NCBI GenBank assembly: GCA_023413895.1
Contig: JAEZOU010000014.1
Coordinates: 1-64,000, forward strand
Source: Bacteroidota bacterium
GTDB taxonomy: Bacteria > Bacteroidota > Bacteroidia > Bacteroidales > WCHB1-69
Length of the DNA stretch: 64,000 nt
Reading direction: 5' to 3'
Made by a program: the position numbers and the translations under genes. Below the pieces are notes generated by a model. It did not search any database, was not told where the DNA came from, and saw only the letters and a program-made list of their open reading frames with translations. Positions 36,683 to 45,947 of the stretch are shown here, in pieces; position 1 is the stretch's first letter; each line of letters opens with the position of its first letter.

Positions 36683-38332
36683 CTATTTATCAATCACCAT
36701 TTTAGTTCTATACATTTTCCCTTCTACATTCAATTCTACAATATAAACCCCATTGTTAAGGTTTCCAAAATTGATGGTGTTGTCTCCAGAAATATCAACT
36801 CTAGAATTATAAACTCTTTTCCCTAAAAGGTCGTAAACAGAGCAGATTGCATTTTCAGCAAGGAAATTACCTTTAATCATTACTTCTCCATTAGATGGAT
36901 TAGGAACCACATTAAAAGAGTAAATTTGCTCAATATATTCATTAATATCTACTTCTTGATTATAAAACTTACCATCTATCATTGTAATTCCTGTGTTATC
37001 TGGATCTAACCAAGGTTGTAATTTCTTTGCGTCTTGAGAGTTGTTATTATTAGTCCAAGAGTGGGAAAATTTTCCATAATAGTCGTATCCTGAAGGACCA
37101 CTTGTGCCTTCTGGTGTTCCAGCCACACAACTACTACTTCCACAACAGAGGGAACCCACAATACGTTTATCCGCATTAAAGAGAGGAGAACCTGAAGAAC
37201 CCTGTTCTGTTACCCCTTTGTTAGCCGCTCCTGTGTACCAAGTTGCACCCCAGAATTTATTATAACCACCACTTCCGTTAACAACTAATCTTGGAACACT
37301 GATTTTTTTGTAATCCCCGCCTGGATGGTGAATTCCAACTCCTTTAGGAGAAAGAGTCGCGCTTCTATCCCAACCTGCAAAGTAAAGATTGTTTTTGATT
37401 ACGTCAGTAAGGTTACCTGTAATCTTCAAAAGCATAAAGTCAGAACTTACTGTTCTATTATCGCGAGCCATTACAGAGCCTCCGATGGCCATACGATTAG
37501 CAACTCCTGCCATTCCGTCACACTCGTATGTTTCATAGTTGAAAACAAACTTCCATGTAGCACCAGATTCAAAACAGTGCTCTGCAGTAAAAACATAAGG
37601 TGTATTATCTTGGCGTGCATTGTTAATCATTGCTCCAGAACACATATACGTATATCCACCAGCAGTTAACTTAATTAATACCACAGATTTAATTTGGTCA
37701 CGCCAATCATCACCCTCTTCACAAATTGTATTAATATGGCAATCACCTTCAGCACTTCCGTGATAACCTTTCAACGCATTTCCTTTGTATGAGTGATCTA
37801 CAGAACTGATTGCAATTTCTCCGCTAAAATCTACATCTGCAGGCTCATAATACTCCAATATCATCTCGTCACCTACAATATCTTGCGTATAGAAAGAGCC
37901 ATCTGGCAATACAGAACGAGAATCGAACATTCCTATAATTTGTTGAAAGTCTGGTGAATAAATATAAACCTCTCCACCTTCAGGAATTTCAAATTTGGAA
38001 AAATTAAAACTTACAGCCAATGCCCCTTCCGATTTCACACCCACACGCCACAAACGGTCGCCATTAGGCAAAATATCCCAACGACCTGAATTTTCCATAT
38101 TAAGATTCACCTCTTGAATAACACCCACACGCAATAAATCTCCCTTCTCTGCTCTCTCTTGATCTTCCTTTAATAAAGCGGCTTGATCCACTTTTGCAAG
38201 TTCTTGAATAGGAACATTAAAAGAGATATTTTTTTGCTTTAAAGAGTAAGGATAACCAGGTGCGCAATACTGTGCAAAACCTTGTAAAGATAAAAAAATA
38301 AAACTAATAAAAAGTAAAGATATCTTTCTCAT
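36683..38332 (-). CDS. Trypsin-like serine endopeptidase with T9SS sorting domain, 549 aa
   Basis: The signal peptide (MRKISLLFISFIFLSLQGFAQ) is followed by an N-terminal beta domain (about 60-160) and a chymotrypsin-fold protease with the His of FTAEHCFESGATW, the Asp of VSSDFMLLKI, and the Ser of TEQGSSGSPLFN. The Cys-rich IVGSLCCGSSSC resembles lysyl endopeptidase-type enzymes. A T9SS type A sorting domain closes it (FNVVPNPSNGEVMIKGNF to TKMVIDK). The frame is open back to 38356, but that codon lies in the -7 box, so the ATG at 38332 is the start. Expected as a secreted or surface protease; cleavage specificity is not proven. Confidence 0.9.
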   Translation of the reverse strand: MRKISLLFISFIFLSLQGFAQYCAPGYPYSLKQKNISFNVPIQELAKVDQAALLKEDQERAEKGDLLRVGVIQEVNLNMENSGRWDILPNGDRLWRVGVKSEGALAVSFNFSKFEIPEGGEVYIYSPDFQQIIGMFDSRSVLPDGSFYTQDIVGDEMILEYYEPADVDFSGEIAISSVDHSYKGNALKGYHGSAEGDCHINTICEEGDDWRDQIKSVVLIKLTAGGYTYMCSGAMINNARQDNTPYVFTAEHCFESGATWKFVFNYETYECDGMAGVANRMAIGGSVMARDNRTVSSDFMLLKITGNLTDVIKNNLYFAGWDRSATLSPKGVGIHHPGGDYKKISVPRLVVNGSGGYNKFWGATWYTGAANKGVTEQGSSGSPLFNADKRIVGSLCCGSSSCVAGTPEGTSGPSGYDYYGKFSHSWTNNNNSQDAKKLQPWLDPDNTGITMIDGKFYNQEVDINEYIEQIYSFNVVPNPSNGEVMIKGNFLAENAICSVYDLLGKRVYNSRVDISGDNTINFGNLNNGVYIVELNVEGKMYRTKMVIDK

Positions 38333-38353
38333 TTTTGTGATTTTTTGAACTCG

Positions 38354-38382
38354 CAAAAGTACATTTTTTTTTATTCACTCAA
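38354..38382 (-). promoter_or_regulatory. Promoter of the T9SS protease gene
   Basis: Minus-strand TACTTTTG (38361-38354) is the -7 box. TTTG at 38382-38379 lies 17 bases upstream as a possible -33 element. Confidence 0.5.
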
Positions 38383-38426
38383 ACAAATTACATTAACAAT
38401 TGTTATTGAAAAATTCATTCTTGATT

Positions 38427-38459
38427 TTTGTTGATATTCTGCGAAATTTTATATCTTTG
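38427..38459 (+). promoter_or_regulatory. Promoter of rsfS-ftsH-LUD-cdsA
   Basis: TATCTTTG (38452-38459) is an exact -7 match. TTTG (38427-38430) or TTG (38431-38433) lies 18-21 bases upstream. Confidence 0.6.
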
Positions 38460-38481
38460 CGAGTTATTTTAAATACTCTAT

Positions 38482-38862
38482 ATGATTAAACCAAAAAAAG
38501 TAAAAAAGAGCAATACCGTCTTTACCGGAAATTTAGAAGAACTTATTATTCAATCTCTTATAGAAAAAAAAGGAGAGAATATAGTTTGTATTGATTTAAA
38601 AAAAATGAATCATGTGCTGTTTGATTATTTTATCATCTGCACAGGAAATTCAAAAACTCATGTTGAAACTTTGAGTGATTTTACCCAGTTTAACGTTAAA
38701 AGTACCACTGGAGTTCATCCTGCTTATGTAGAAGGTAGAGCAAATGGAGAATGGATCCTCCTTGATTATTTCAATATTATCGTCCATATTTTCCAACCCG
38801 AAACTCGCGAATTCTATAACATAGAGCAACTTTGGAGTGATGCTCCTATTCAAAAATTTTAA
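38482..38862 (+). CDS. rsfS: Ribosomal silencing factor RsfS (Iojap family), 126 aa
   Basis: Binds uL14 on the large ribosomal subunit and blocks subunit joining in starvation. The family core is clear: ENIVCIDLKKMNHVLFDYFI, ICTGNSKTHVETLSD, and the C-terminal GEWILLDYFNIIVHIFQPET followed by REFYNIEQLWSDA. First gene of a tight run; ftsH starts 5 bases after its stop. The order rsfS-ftsH-LUD-cdsA is commonly seen in Bacteroidales. Confidence 0.95.
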   Translation: MIKPKKVKKSNTVFTGNLEELIIQSLIEKKGENIVCIDLKKMNHVLFDYFIICTGNSKTHVETLSDFTQFNVKSTTGVHPAYVEGRANGEWILLDYFNIIVHIFQPETREFYNIEQLWSDAPIQKF

Positions 38863-38867
38863 ATTCA

Positions 38868-40904
38868 ATGGCTTTAGAAAATAAAAAAAATAAAGGAGAA
38901 AAAATCCCTAACACCGAAAAGAAAAATCAGAAAAAATTCAATATTGCTTGGCTGTATATCGGCATCACATTGATTTTCTTTCTTATTTATATGCAAACTG
39001 GTAGCAACAATTTTGCTGCGAAAGAGGTGTATAATACAAAAGTTAAAGAACTTGTAACCGATAAAGAGATTGACCACATGGAGTATGTCCGCAAAGATGA
39101 TAGAGTGAATATCTTCATCAAAAGTGGTCTTATCAATAATGACGAAAAATATAAGGAATTTAAAGAGGGAAATAATATTAAAGGACCTCACTTCTTTATA
39201 AAAATTACAGACTACAAAGCTTTTGTTGACGATATTACTCGTTATCAAGATGAAGCAATTGCTAATGCCATCCGTAAAGACTCAACTATAGTGGCTTCTA
39301 AACTTCGAGAGTCATACGATTTCGACATTAAACAAAATACTAGTCACCGCTGGGGTGGAGATTTCTTCTTTATCTCTTTTATGATTTTGATTACCATTTT
39401 CTTCATTATGCAGATTCGCGCATTTCGTGGAGGTGCTAACGGAGGTGGTATGTTCAGTATAGGAAAATCAAAAGCTCAACTCTTTGATAGTAAGAAACAA
39501 CCAAGCGTATCTTTTAAAGATGTTGCAGGTCTTGAGGGCGCTAAATATGAAGTTGAAGAGATTGTAGATTTTCTGAAAAATCCGAAAAAATATACAACAT
39601 TAGGAGGTAAAATTCCGAAAGGAGCTCTTTTAGTTGGCCCTCCAGGAACAGGAAAAACCTTGTTAGCAAAAGCTGTTGCTGGCGAAGCGCAAGTGCCTTT
39701 CTTTTCACTTTCTGGCTCCGATTTTGTAGAGATGTTTGTCGGAGTAGGTGCTTCACGCGTTCGCGACCTTTTTAAAAACGCAAAAGAGAAAGCTCCTTGT
39801 ATTATTTTTATTGACGAAATCGATGCTATAGGCCGCTCACGGGGCCGCAATTCTATTTCTGGTGCTAATGATGAAAGAGAAAACACGCTTAATCAGTTGC
39901 TTACAGAAATGGACGGCTTCTCAACTAACAACGGAATTATCGTTCTTGCAGCAACTAACCGCGCCGATGTTCTCGACCGTGCACTGCTCCGCGCAGGCCG
40001 ATTCGACCGCCAAATTCATGTTGAACTTCCTAACTATAACGAAAGAAAAGGAATCTTTGAAGTTCACGTCCGTAACTTGAAATTAGCAGAAGATGTTGAT
40101 TTGGAATTCTTCTCTAAACAAACACCTGGCTTTTCTGGTGCAGATATCGCAAATGTATGTAACGAAGCCGCTTTAATCGCCGCTCGAAACGGAAAACAAA
40201 GTATCGAAAAAAGCGACTTCTTGGCGGCTATTGATAGAATTATTGGCGGCTTAGAAAAACGCGGAAATATTATCTCTCCAGACGAGAAAAAAACTATCGC
40301 TATCCACGAATCTGGACACGCAACCGTAAGCTGGATGTTAAAACACGCATCACCTCTAGTGAAAGTAACCATTGTACCTCGTGGAAAATCACTTGGCGCT
40401 GCTTGGTACTTGCCTGAAGAACGCCATATCACCACAACAGAACAACTAATGGACGAAATGGCGGCACTTCTTGGTGGACGCGCAGCAGAGGAGGTGCTCC
40501 TCGGAAAAGTTTCTACAGGCGCACTTAATGACCTCGAACGCGCAACAAAACAAGCTTACGCAATGGTAGTATATTATGGCTTGAGCAAACTCGGTAACAT
40601 CAGCTATTACGATTCATCTGGTGAACGTGAATACAACTTCTCAAAACCTTATAGCGAAAAAACTGCTGAAGAAATCGATAGAGAAGTTCATAACATTATT
40701 GATGAAGCTTACCAAACCGCAAAGAAAATCCTTTCCGAAAATAAAGATAAACTGACACAATTATCTAAACAACTTCAAGACAAAGAGGTTATCTTTACTG
40801 AAGATATGGAAAAAATCTATGGTAAAAGAACTTTTGAAACAGAAAACATTGAGCAACCTAAAGTGGATAAAAACACAGAAAACTCGGAAAATATTACAGC
40901 GTAA
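38868..40904 (+). CDS. ftsH: ATP-dependent zinc metalloprotease FtsH, 678 aa
   Basis: Membrane-bound AAA+ protease for quality control of membrane and regulatory proteins. Transmembrane segments at about 25-43 and 165-182 frame an extracytoplasmic domain. The AAA module has Walker A GPPGTGKTLLAKA (~256), Walker B CIIFIDEIDAIG (~311) and the second region of homology RADVLDRALLRAGRFDRQ. The zinc site HESGH lies near 479. Length is typical, with an acidic tail. In one operon with rsfS upstream and the LUD gene 11 bases downstream. Confidence 0.97.
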   Translation: MALENKKNKGEKIPNTEKKNQKKFNIAWLYIGITLIFFLIYMQTGSNNFAAKEVYNTKVKELVTDKEIDHMEYVRKDDRVNIFIKSGLINNDEKYKEFKEGNNIKGPHFFIKITDYKAFVDDITRYQDEAIANAIRKDSTIVASKLRESYDFDIKQNTSHRWGGDFFFISFMILITIFFIMQIRAFRGGANGGGMFSIGKSKAQLFDSKKQPSVSFKDVAGLEGAKYEVEEIVDFLKNPKKYTTLGGKIPKGALLVGPPGTGKTLLAKAVAGEAQVPFFSLSGSDFVEMFVGVGASRVRDLFKNAKEKAPCIIFIDEIDAIGRSRGRNSISGANDERENTLNQLLTEMDGFSTNNGIIVLAATNRADVLDRALLRAGRFDRQIHVELPNYNERKGIFEVHVRNLKLAEDVDLEFFSKQTPGFSGADIANVCNEAALIAARNGKQSIEKSDFLAAIDRIIGGLEKRGNIISPDEKKTIAIHESGHATVSWMLKHASPLVKVTIVPRGKSLGAAWYLPEERHITTTEQLMDEMAALLGGRAAEEVLLGKVSTGALNDLERATKQAYAMVVYYGLSKLGNISYYDSSGEREYNFSKPYSEKTAEEIDREVHNIIDEAYQTAKKILSENKDKLTQLSKQLQDKEVIFTEDMEKIYGKRTFETENIEQPKVDKNTENSENITA

Positions 40905-40915
40905 AACCTATAGCT

Positions 40916-41569
40916 ATGAGCAGAAGTAATGCAGAATCACCAGACCATATCACAAATAAAGAGACGATTAAGCGACAAATCCGTCATGCTCTTAATGAAA
41001 ACAAAAATAGTTCTAACGAAAACCTTTCTCGTCTCTCCTTCTCTTATCTGAATTATTCTGATAAAGAGGAACTTAAAAACATATTTCTTAATAATTTTCG
41101 TGCTGCTGGCGGACTTTATATAGGGTGTACTGCTGAAGATTGCGAAGAGAAACTTGTTCGACTTCTCAAAGCTCAAAATCTACAAAACTTAATCGTAACA
41201 GGTCAAAAATTATCTGAAAAATTAAAAACACAAGGATTTCATATATATACATCAATTCCAAAAAACTTTCCTCCCGATGCTGCCGTTGTAAATTCTCACA
41301 TTTTAGTCGCTTCTAATGGAAGTATCCTATTTTCTCCCTCATTTTCTCACTACCCTACCATCAAAAATATCTCCAAAAACATCATCGTTATTGCAAAAGA
41401 AAAGTATATCTTACCAGATTTTAAAACTACTATTGAAATGATGGATATGAGAGAAGAACAGAAAGGAATAGCTTGGAATTTACTCGAGTTTATTAGACCG
41501 AACGCTGGTAATGATAATAAATTCTTGCCTGAAAACCCTCGTATTATTTTACTGCTAATTGCTGAATAA
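40916..41569 (+). CDS. LUD (lactate utilization, LutC/YkgG-like) domain protein, 217 aa
   Basis: Matches the LUD fold: a helical N-terminus (NKETIKRQIRHALNENK), a Rossmann-like centre (NLIVTGQKLSEKLK), then AAVVNSHILVASNGSILFSP and NIIVIAKEKYILPDFKTTIE. LUD proteins include LutC of lactate oxidation, but no lutA or lutB is here, and this position between ftsH and cdsA is a conserved Bacteroidales arrangement. Its real role is unknown. The cdsA gene starts 2 bases after its stop. Confidence 0.82.
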   Translation: MSRSNAESPDHITNKETIKRQIRHALNENKNSSNENLSRLSFSYLNYSDKEELKNIFLNNFRAAGGLYIGCTAEDCEEKLVRLLKAQNLQNLIVTGQKLSEKLKTQGFHIYTSIPKNFPPDAAVVNSHILVASNGSILFSPSFSHYPTIKNISKNIIVIAKEKYILPDFKTTIEMMDMREEQKGIAWNLLEFIRPNAGNDNKFLPENPRIILLLIAE

Positions 41570-41571
41570 AG

Positions 41572-42396
41572 ATGAAAAATTTCATAATACGTGCCTTAAC
41601 AGGTATTGTTTATGCTGGAGTAATGATTGGAATGTTTTTCATTCCTCACTACCTTTTCCTCGTTCTACTTGCTCTTTTTACACTTATCGGTGGATATGAG
41701 TTTTTTAAAATTACTCACCATAAATTTGAAAACATCTCTACAACCCCATTTCTCCTCTTTGCCATTTCCCTTTTCCTTGCATTTATTTTCATCCCAAAAG
41801 AGATTATTCCTATTACACTGATTCTACTTACTCTAACAATAATTATCTCTTTATCAATCAAGGTGTTTAAAGTTTCAAATAATCCCATTTTAGAAACTGC
41901 AATATCACTATTCCCAATTTTTTGGATTGCAATTCCTATGGGAATTTTATCCTTTTGGCATCTCAACTTCGATTGCAAAACCACAATTTTATCTACACTT
42001 ATTCTCATTTGGCTTAGTGATACTTTTGCCTATTGCGGAGGCTCACTCTTCGGAAAACACAAAATGATTGAACGAATATCACCCAAAAAAACTTGGGAAG
42101 GTTTCGGAATCTCACTTATTCTAACTATTGCTACCGCAATTGGAATCAGCTTCATTCCATTTTTCCACGATGCAAATTTCTCTACAATAGGAAGATGGAT
42201 TGGTTTTGCCATTGTTGTTAACCTAAGCGGAACTCTTGGAGATTTGGTAGAATCTATGGTAAAACGAAACGTTAACGTAAAAGATAGTGGCAATTTCTTG
42301 CCTGGCCACGGTGGCTGGTTAGATCGTTTTGACTCAATCCTTTTTGCCATTCCATTAGGTTTTTTATACTGGATTACCTTTTATCTTATCCATTAA
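41572..42396 (+). CDS. cdsA: Phosphatidate cytidylyltransferase CdsA, 274 aa
   Basis: Makes CDP-diacylglycerol from phosphatidic acid and CTP, the branch point of phospholipid synthesis. A polytopic membrane protein with about seven hydrophobic segments. The signature lies at the C-terminus: ERISPKKTWEGFGISL and NVKDSGNFLPGHGGWLDRFD. Length is typical. It ends the rsfS-ftsH-LUD operon. The phosphatidylserine decarboxylase gene that often follows in Bacteroidales is absent; a tRNA gene follows instead. Confidence 0.95.
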   Translation: MKNFIIRALTGIVYAGVMIGMFFIPHYLFLVLLALFTLIGGYEFFKITHHKFENISTTPFLLFAISLFLAFIFIPKEIIPITLILLTLTIIISLSIKVFKVSNNPILETAISLFPIFWIAIPMGILSFWHLNFDCKTTILSTLILIWLSDTFAYCGGSLFGKHKMIERISPKKTWEGFGISLILTIATAIGISFIPFFHDANFSTIGRWIGFAIVVNLSGTLGDLVESMVKRNVNVKDSGNFLPGHGGWLDRFDSILFAIPLGFLYWITFYLIH

Positions 42397-42605
42397 ATAT
42401 AGATTTTTTTCATACAATAAAAAATTCTATTTTTTCTAATCTGAAATTGCATTTTTAAGAGAAAAAACTTCTATTTTAACGTGAAAATAGAGATAGATTT
42501 ATACAAGAAATAGGATTCTATAGTCCTAATATTGTATATATTTTACTGAAAATCAGTTGTTTTATAAAAAATAGAGCAAAATAGCATTTGTAATTAAAAT
42601 TATTG

Positions 42606-42613
42606 TATTTTTG
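42606..42613 (+). promoter_or_regulatory. -7 element of the initiator tRNA gene
   Basis: TATTTTTG, exact TAnnTTTG match, 11 bases before the tRNA 5' end. TTTG upstream (42587-42590) is slightly closer than usual. Confidence 0.45.
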
Positions 42614-42624
42614 CAGGACAACAT

Positions 42625-42699
42625 TGCGGGGTAGAGCAGTGGCAGCTCGTCGGGCTCATAACCCGGAAGTCATAGGTTCGAATCCTATCCCCGCTACCA
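42625..42699 (+). tRNA. Initiator tRNA-Met (anticodon CAU)
   Basis: A cloverleaf folds: acceptor GCGGGG with CCCCGC, D-stem GAGC/GCTC, anticodon arm CGGG-CTCATAA-CCCG with CAT as anticodon, T-stem ATAGG/CCTAT with loop TTCGAAT, and encoded CCA. Two initiator marks are present: three consecutive G-C pairs in the anticodon stem and an unpaired first position (T1 opposite T72, equivalent to the C1-A72 mismatch of E. coli). It stands alone, with its own promoter and terminator. Confidence 0.95.
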
Positions 42700-42703
42700 A
42701 AAT

Positions 42704-42736
42704 AAAAGGCGACTTTTCAGTCGCCTTTTTCTTTTT
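42704..42736 (+). terminator. Intrinsic terminator of the tRNA gene, probably bidirectional
   Basis: AAAAGGCGACT, loop TTTC, AGTCGCCTTTT (42704-42729), then more T to 42736. On the minus strand it can also end the nspC operon, whose stop is at 42750. Confidence 0.88.
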
Positions 42737-42749
42737 ATCAATAGGACAA

Positions 42750-43913
42750 TTATCCTAATTTCGATTTATAATCTTGAAAACTTCCAGGTTCTGAGAGCAA
42801 AAGAAACTCGCCATCACTCTTTACAACCCCAATAGCAGGATGCTTTACACCATTAAAAAATGTAGTTTTTACCATCGTATAGTGAATCATATCATCAAAA
42901 ACAATTCTATCTCCAACCTCCAACGGTTCTTCAAAAGCAAAATCTCCCATTCCAATATAGTCTCCTGCCAAACAAGAACAACCACCTAAACGATATACAA
43001 ACTTGCTGTTTTCGGTGGGTTCGTGCGCCGAAAGCACAGTGGGCTTATAAGGCATTTCCAAACAATCTGGCAAGTGACAGGCAAAAGAAATATTCAACAT
43101 CGCAATATTAATTCCCTTATTCTCAATAATATCCTCAACTGTAGAAACCAAAACTCCTGTTTGCCAACCTACAGCCTCACCTGGCTCGAGAATTACCTCT
43201 TCAATATTAGGGTAACGCTTACGGAAATTTTGAAGTAACTCAATAAGGTGTGCTACATCGTAATCTGCACGCGTAATGTGGTGTCCGCCACCAAAATTAA
43301 CCCATTTACACTGCTTTATCCAAGGGGCAAAACGTGCCTCAAAATGCTGTAAACAACGTTCTAAAGCATAACTATCATTCTCACATAAAACATGAAAATG
43401 CAATCCCTCAATTTCAGGCGGAAGTTGCTCTGGCATCTGTTCGGCTAAAACTCCTAATCGAGAACCTGGTAAAGCTGGATTGTAAAGATCGGTCTCTATT
43501 TCTGAATACTCAGGATTCACGCGCAAACCAAAACTTACACGTTTCTTATATTTATCCCTACGATTTTTATATTTTTCAAACTGCGACAAAGAATTGAAAG
43601 TAAGATGACTACTATAAAGCATCAAACTATCAATCTCCTCCTCCAAATAAACGGGTGCAAATGTATGAGCCTCACAATTCATCTCCTCAACTATCAAGCG
43701 GGCTTCATTCAACGAACTTGCAGTAGCCCCAGAAAGATATGCTTTTACCATCGGAAATGAGTGCCAAAAAGCAAACCCTTTTAGCGCACAGATGATTGAT
43801 ACATCTGCTTCGCGCTGCACCAAATCTAACAACTGCAAATTAGCTTCCAATGCCTCTTCGTACATTACAAAACAAGGAGAAGGAAGCGCCTCATATTGAT
43901 TCATATTTACCAT
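42750..43913 (-). CDS. nspC: Carboxynorspermidine decarboxylase, 387 aa
   Basis: PLP enzyme of the alanine-racemase fold that makes norspermidine or spermidine by the carboxy(nor)spermidine route common in Bacteroidota. Family features: TPSPCFV-type N-terminus (LPSPCFVMYEEALEANL), PLP-lysine segment CALKGFAFWHSFPMV, HFHVLCEN, GGGHHITRADYD, ILEPGEAVGWQTG, and the C-terminal GGCSCLAGDYIGMGDF. The partner carboxynorspermidine dehydrogenase is not in the window. Last gene of the dxs-hydE-mnmA-nadA-nspC run, 9 bases after nadA. The start may be 43913 or the ATG at 43904. Confidence 0.93.
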   Translation of the reverse strand: MVNMNQYEALPSPCFVMYEEALEANLQLLDLVQREADVSIICALKGFAFWHSFPMVKAYLSGATASSLNEARLIVEEMNCEAHTFAPVYLEEEIDSLMLYSSHLTFNSLSQFEKYKNRRDKYKKRVSFGLRVNPEYSEIETDLYNPALPGSRLGVLAEQMPEQLPPEIEGLHFHVLCENDSYALERCLQHFEARFAPWIKQCKWVNFGGGHHITRADYDVAHLIELLQNFRKRYPNIEEVILEPGEAVGWQTGVLVSTVEDIIENKGINIAMLNISFACHLPDCLEMPYKPTVLSAHEPTENSKFVYRLGGCSCLAGDYIGMGDFAFEEPLEVGDRIVFDDMIHYTMVKTTFFNGVKHPAIGVVKSDGEFLLLSEPGSFQDYKSKLG

Positions 43914-43922
43914 AATATCAAT

Positions 43923-44828
43923 TTAAAATGTCAACATTCTCTCTAAAGGAAGACGCGCCGCACTCATTAGTGCTTCGTCCATTACTAGTTCTGGTTGCTC
44001 TGTTTGTAAAGCGTTATAAATATTCTCCAAACTATTATATTTCATATATTCACAATTCAAACAATATTGTTCTTGCTCTAAAATGGAGTAAAATTTCTTA
44101 TCAGGATTTTGCTTCTGCAATTCATACAAAATTCCATTTTCGGTAACCATCAAAAACTCCTTGTCATTACTTTCGCGCACAAAAGTAAGCATAGCAGCTG
44201 TAGAACCCACAAAATCAGCGTGTTGTAAAACCTCTTGCGGACATTCCGGATGCGCAATCGTAACAGATTGCGGATATTTTTGCTTATGCGACAACACTTT
44301 TTCTGCCTTCAATTGGTCGTGTACATGGCATGCTCCGTTCCACAAAACCATTTCTCGTCCCGTCATCTTATTGATATAAGCACCTAAATTTTTATCTGGA
44401 GCAAAAACAATCTTTGCATCTTTAGGAAGTGAATTGACAACTCTTAAAGCGTTTCCCGAAGTTACAATTATGTCTGACAACGCCTTCACTTTTGCCGAAC
44501 AATTTACATAACTCAACACCGTATAATCAGGATAATTTTTTAAAAAAACCTCAAAATCTCCATCAGGACAACTATCTGCTAATGAACATTTTGCTGATAG
44601 ATCAGGAATGAGAACCTTCTTAGTAGGATTAATAATTTTAGCTGTTTCTGCCATAAAATGAACACCAGCAAAAAGTATAATGTCAGCATTCGTCGAAACG
44701 GCTTTCTGCGCCAACGCCAAACTATCTCCTATAAAATCTGCAATCGCTTGCACTTCTGGACGCGTATAATAGTGTGCAAGGATTATCGCATTTTTCTCAT
44801 TTTTTAATTTCTGAATTTTATCTTTCAT
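43923..44828 (-). CDS. nadA: Quinolinate synthase A, 301 aa
   Basis: Condenses iminoaspartate and dihydroxyacetone phosphate to quinolinate in NAD synthesis with a [4Fe-4S] cluster. Visible: ILAHYYTRPEVQAIADFIGD, FAGVHFMAETAKI, the Cys of SAKCSLADSCP (residue 81), the Cys of NGACHVHDQ, and the C-terminal CLNCEYM. Three conserved Cys hold the cluster in the family. The shorter 300-residue form is usual for anaerobes. nadB and nadC are not in the window. Gaps are 16 bases to mnmA and 9 to nspC. Confidence 0.96.
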   Translation of the reverse strand: MKDKIQKLKNEKNAIILAHYYTRPEVQAIADFIGDSLALAQKAVSTNADIILFAGVHFMAETAKIINPTKKVLIPDLSAKCSLADSCPDGDFEVFLKNYPDYTVLSYVNCSAKVKALSDIIVTSGNALRVVNSLPKDAKIVFAPDKNLGAYINKMTGREMVLWNGACHVHDQLKAEKVLSHKQKYPQSVTIAHPECPQEVLQHADFVGSTAAMLTFVRESNDKEFLMVTENGILYELQKQNPDKKFYSILEQEQYCLNCEYMKYNSLENIYNALQTEQPELVMDEALMSAARLPLERMLTF

Positions 44829-44844
44829 ATTTTCATAAAATAAT

Positions 44845-45921
44845 TTACAAAATTACTCCTCCTCCAACAACACAATCTTCTTGATAGAAAACTACTGATT
44901 GGCCAGGTGTTACCCCCCAAACGGGTTCCTCAAAGGCAAGTTCTGCACAATCTCCACAAATAGCAATTTTCGCTTTTGTTGCTGGACTTTTATAACGAAT
45001 TCGTGCATAAATCCACGGATTTTTTTCCAATCTAACTTTATCTGGGAAAATACAATTTTCTGCTTTTAAGGTTAGCGATAGCAAATCTTCCCGTTCGCCA
45101 AGCATTACCGTATTATTTTCAGCTGAGATTTGCGTTACATATTTCGGTGTTCCAAAAGCCACTTTCAAACCTTTACGCTGACCAATAGTATAGAAAGGAA
45201 AGCCTTCGTGACGCCCCAACTTTTCACCTTCAGCATTGATATAATCTCCAGGAAAACATTTTGTGCTGAAATCGGGTATATTTTCCGATAAAAAACGGCG
45301 ATAATCATTATCTGGAATAAAACAGATTTCCTGACTCTCTTTCTTCTTTGACAACTCTACAAAACCATTCTCAGAAGCTATTTTTCGCACTTCCATTTTG
45401 GTTAAATTACCTAATGGAAAAAGAGTTCGTGCTAGCTCTTCTGTTTTCAATTTCCACAAAAAATAGGTTTGATCCTTAGCAGAATCTTCAGCTTTTGCCA
45501 AAAAATGAACTCCATTTTGATTTAGAATTCTTGCATAATGTCCTGTTGCAATATAATCACATCCCAATTCATCAGCTTTTTCCAACATCATGCCCCATTT
45601 TATTGAAGAATTGCAAACCACGCACGGATTGGGCGTACGCCCTTGCATATATTCGTTTATAAAATCAGTTACAACATAATTCTGGAAAATTTGGCTAAAA
45701 TCTAAAATATGATGCTCAATACCCAATTTTTTTGCCAAACTTGCTGCTTCTTCTATCACCTTAGAACTACAACAGTTTTTTTCTGATTCACCATTTTTAG
45801 GAAGTGATTCAAACGTTTGAAAAGTTGCGCCAACCAATTCATAACCTTGATTTTTCAACAACAAAGCAGATACCGTGCTGTCAATTCCACCGCTCATCGC
45901 CATCAAAACTCGTTTTCTCAT
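44845..45921 (-). CDS. mnmA: tRNA-specific 2-thiouridylase MnmA, 358 aa
   Basis: Adds sulfur to the wobble uridine (U34) of Lys, Glu and Gln tRNAs. The PP-loop AMSGGIDSTVSALLL is at the N-terminus. The catalytic Cys pair is in NPCVVCNSSIKWG and KKESQEICFIPD. GQRKGLKVAFGTPKYV and a C-terminal beta domain complete the family pattern. An extra Cys pair, KNCCSSKVIEEA near residue 50, is seen in many Bacteroidota MnmA-like proteins. Fourth from the end of the operon order, between hydE and nadA. Confidence 0.95.
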   Translation of the reverse strand: MRKRVLMAMSGGIDSTVSALLLKNQGYELVGATFQTFESLPKNGESEKNCCSSKVIEEAASLAKKLGIEHHILDFSQIFQNYVVTDFINEYMQGRTPNPCVVCNSSIKWGMMLEKADELGCDYIATGHYARILNQNGVHFLAKAEDSAKDQTYFLWKLKTEELARTLFPLGNLTKMEVRKIASENGFVELSKKKESQEICFIPDNDYRRFLSENIPDFSTKCFPGDYINAEGEKLGRHEGFPFYTIGQRKGLKVAFGTPKYVTQISAENNTVMLGEREDLLSLTLKAENCIFPDKVRLEKNPWIYARIRYKSPATKAKIAICGDCAELAFEEPVWGVTPGQSVVFYQEDCVVGGGVIL

Positions 45922-45947
45922 TTGATCTATCTTTGGAATAAATGATT

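Noticed and set aside
42625..42699. Elongator tRNA-Met or tRNA-Ile2 (CAU)
   Set aside because: The three G-C pairs in the anticodon stem and the unpaired position 1-72 mark an initiator tRNA.
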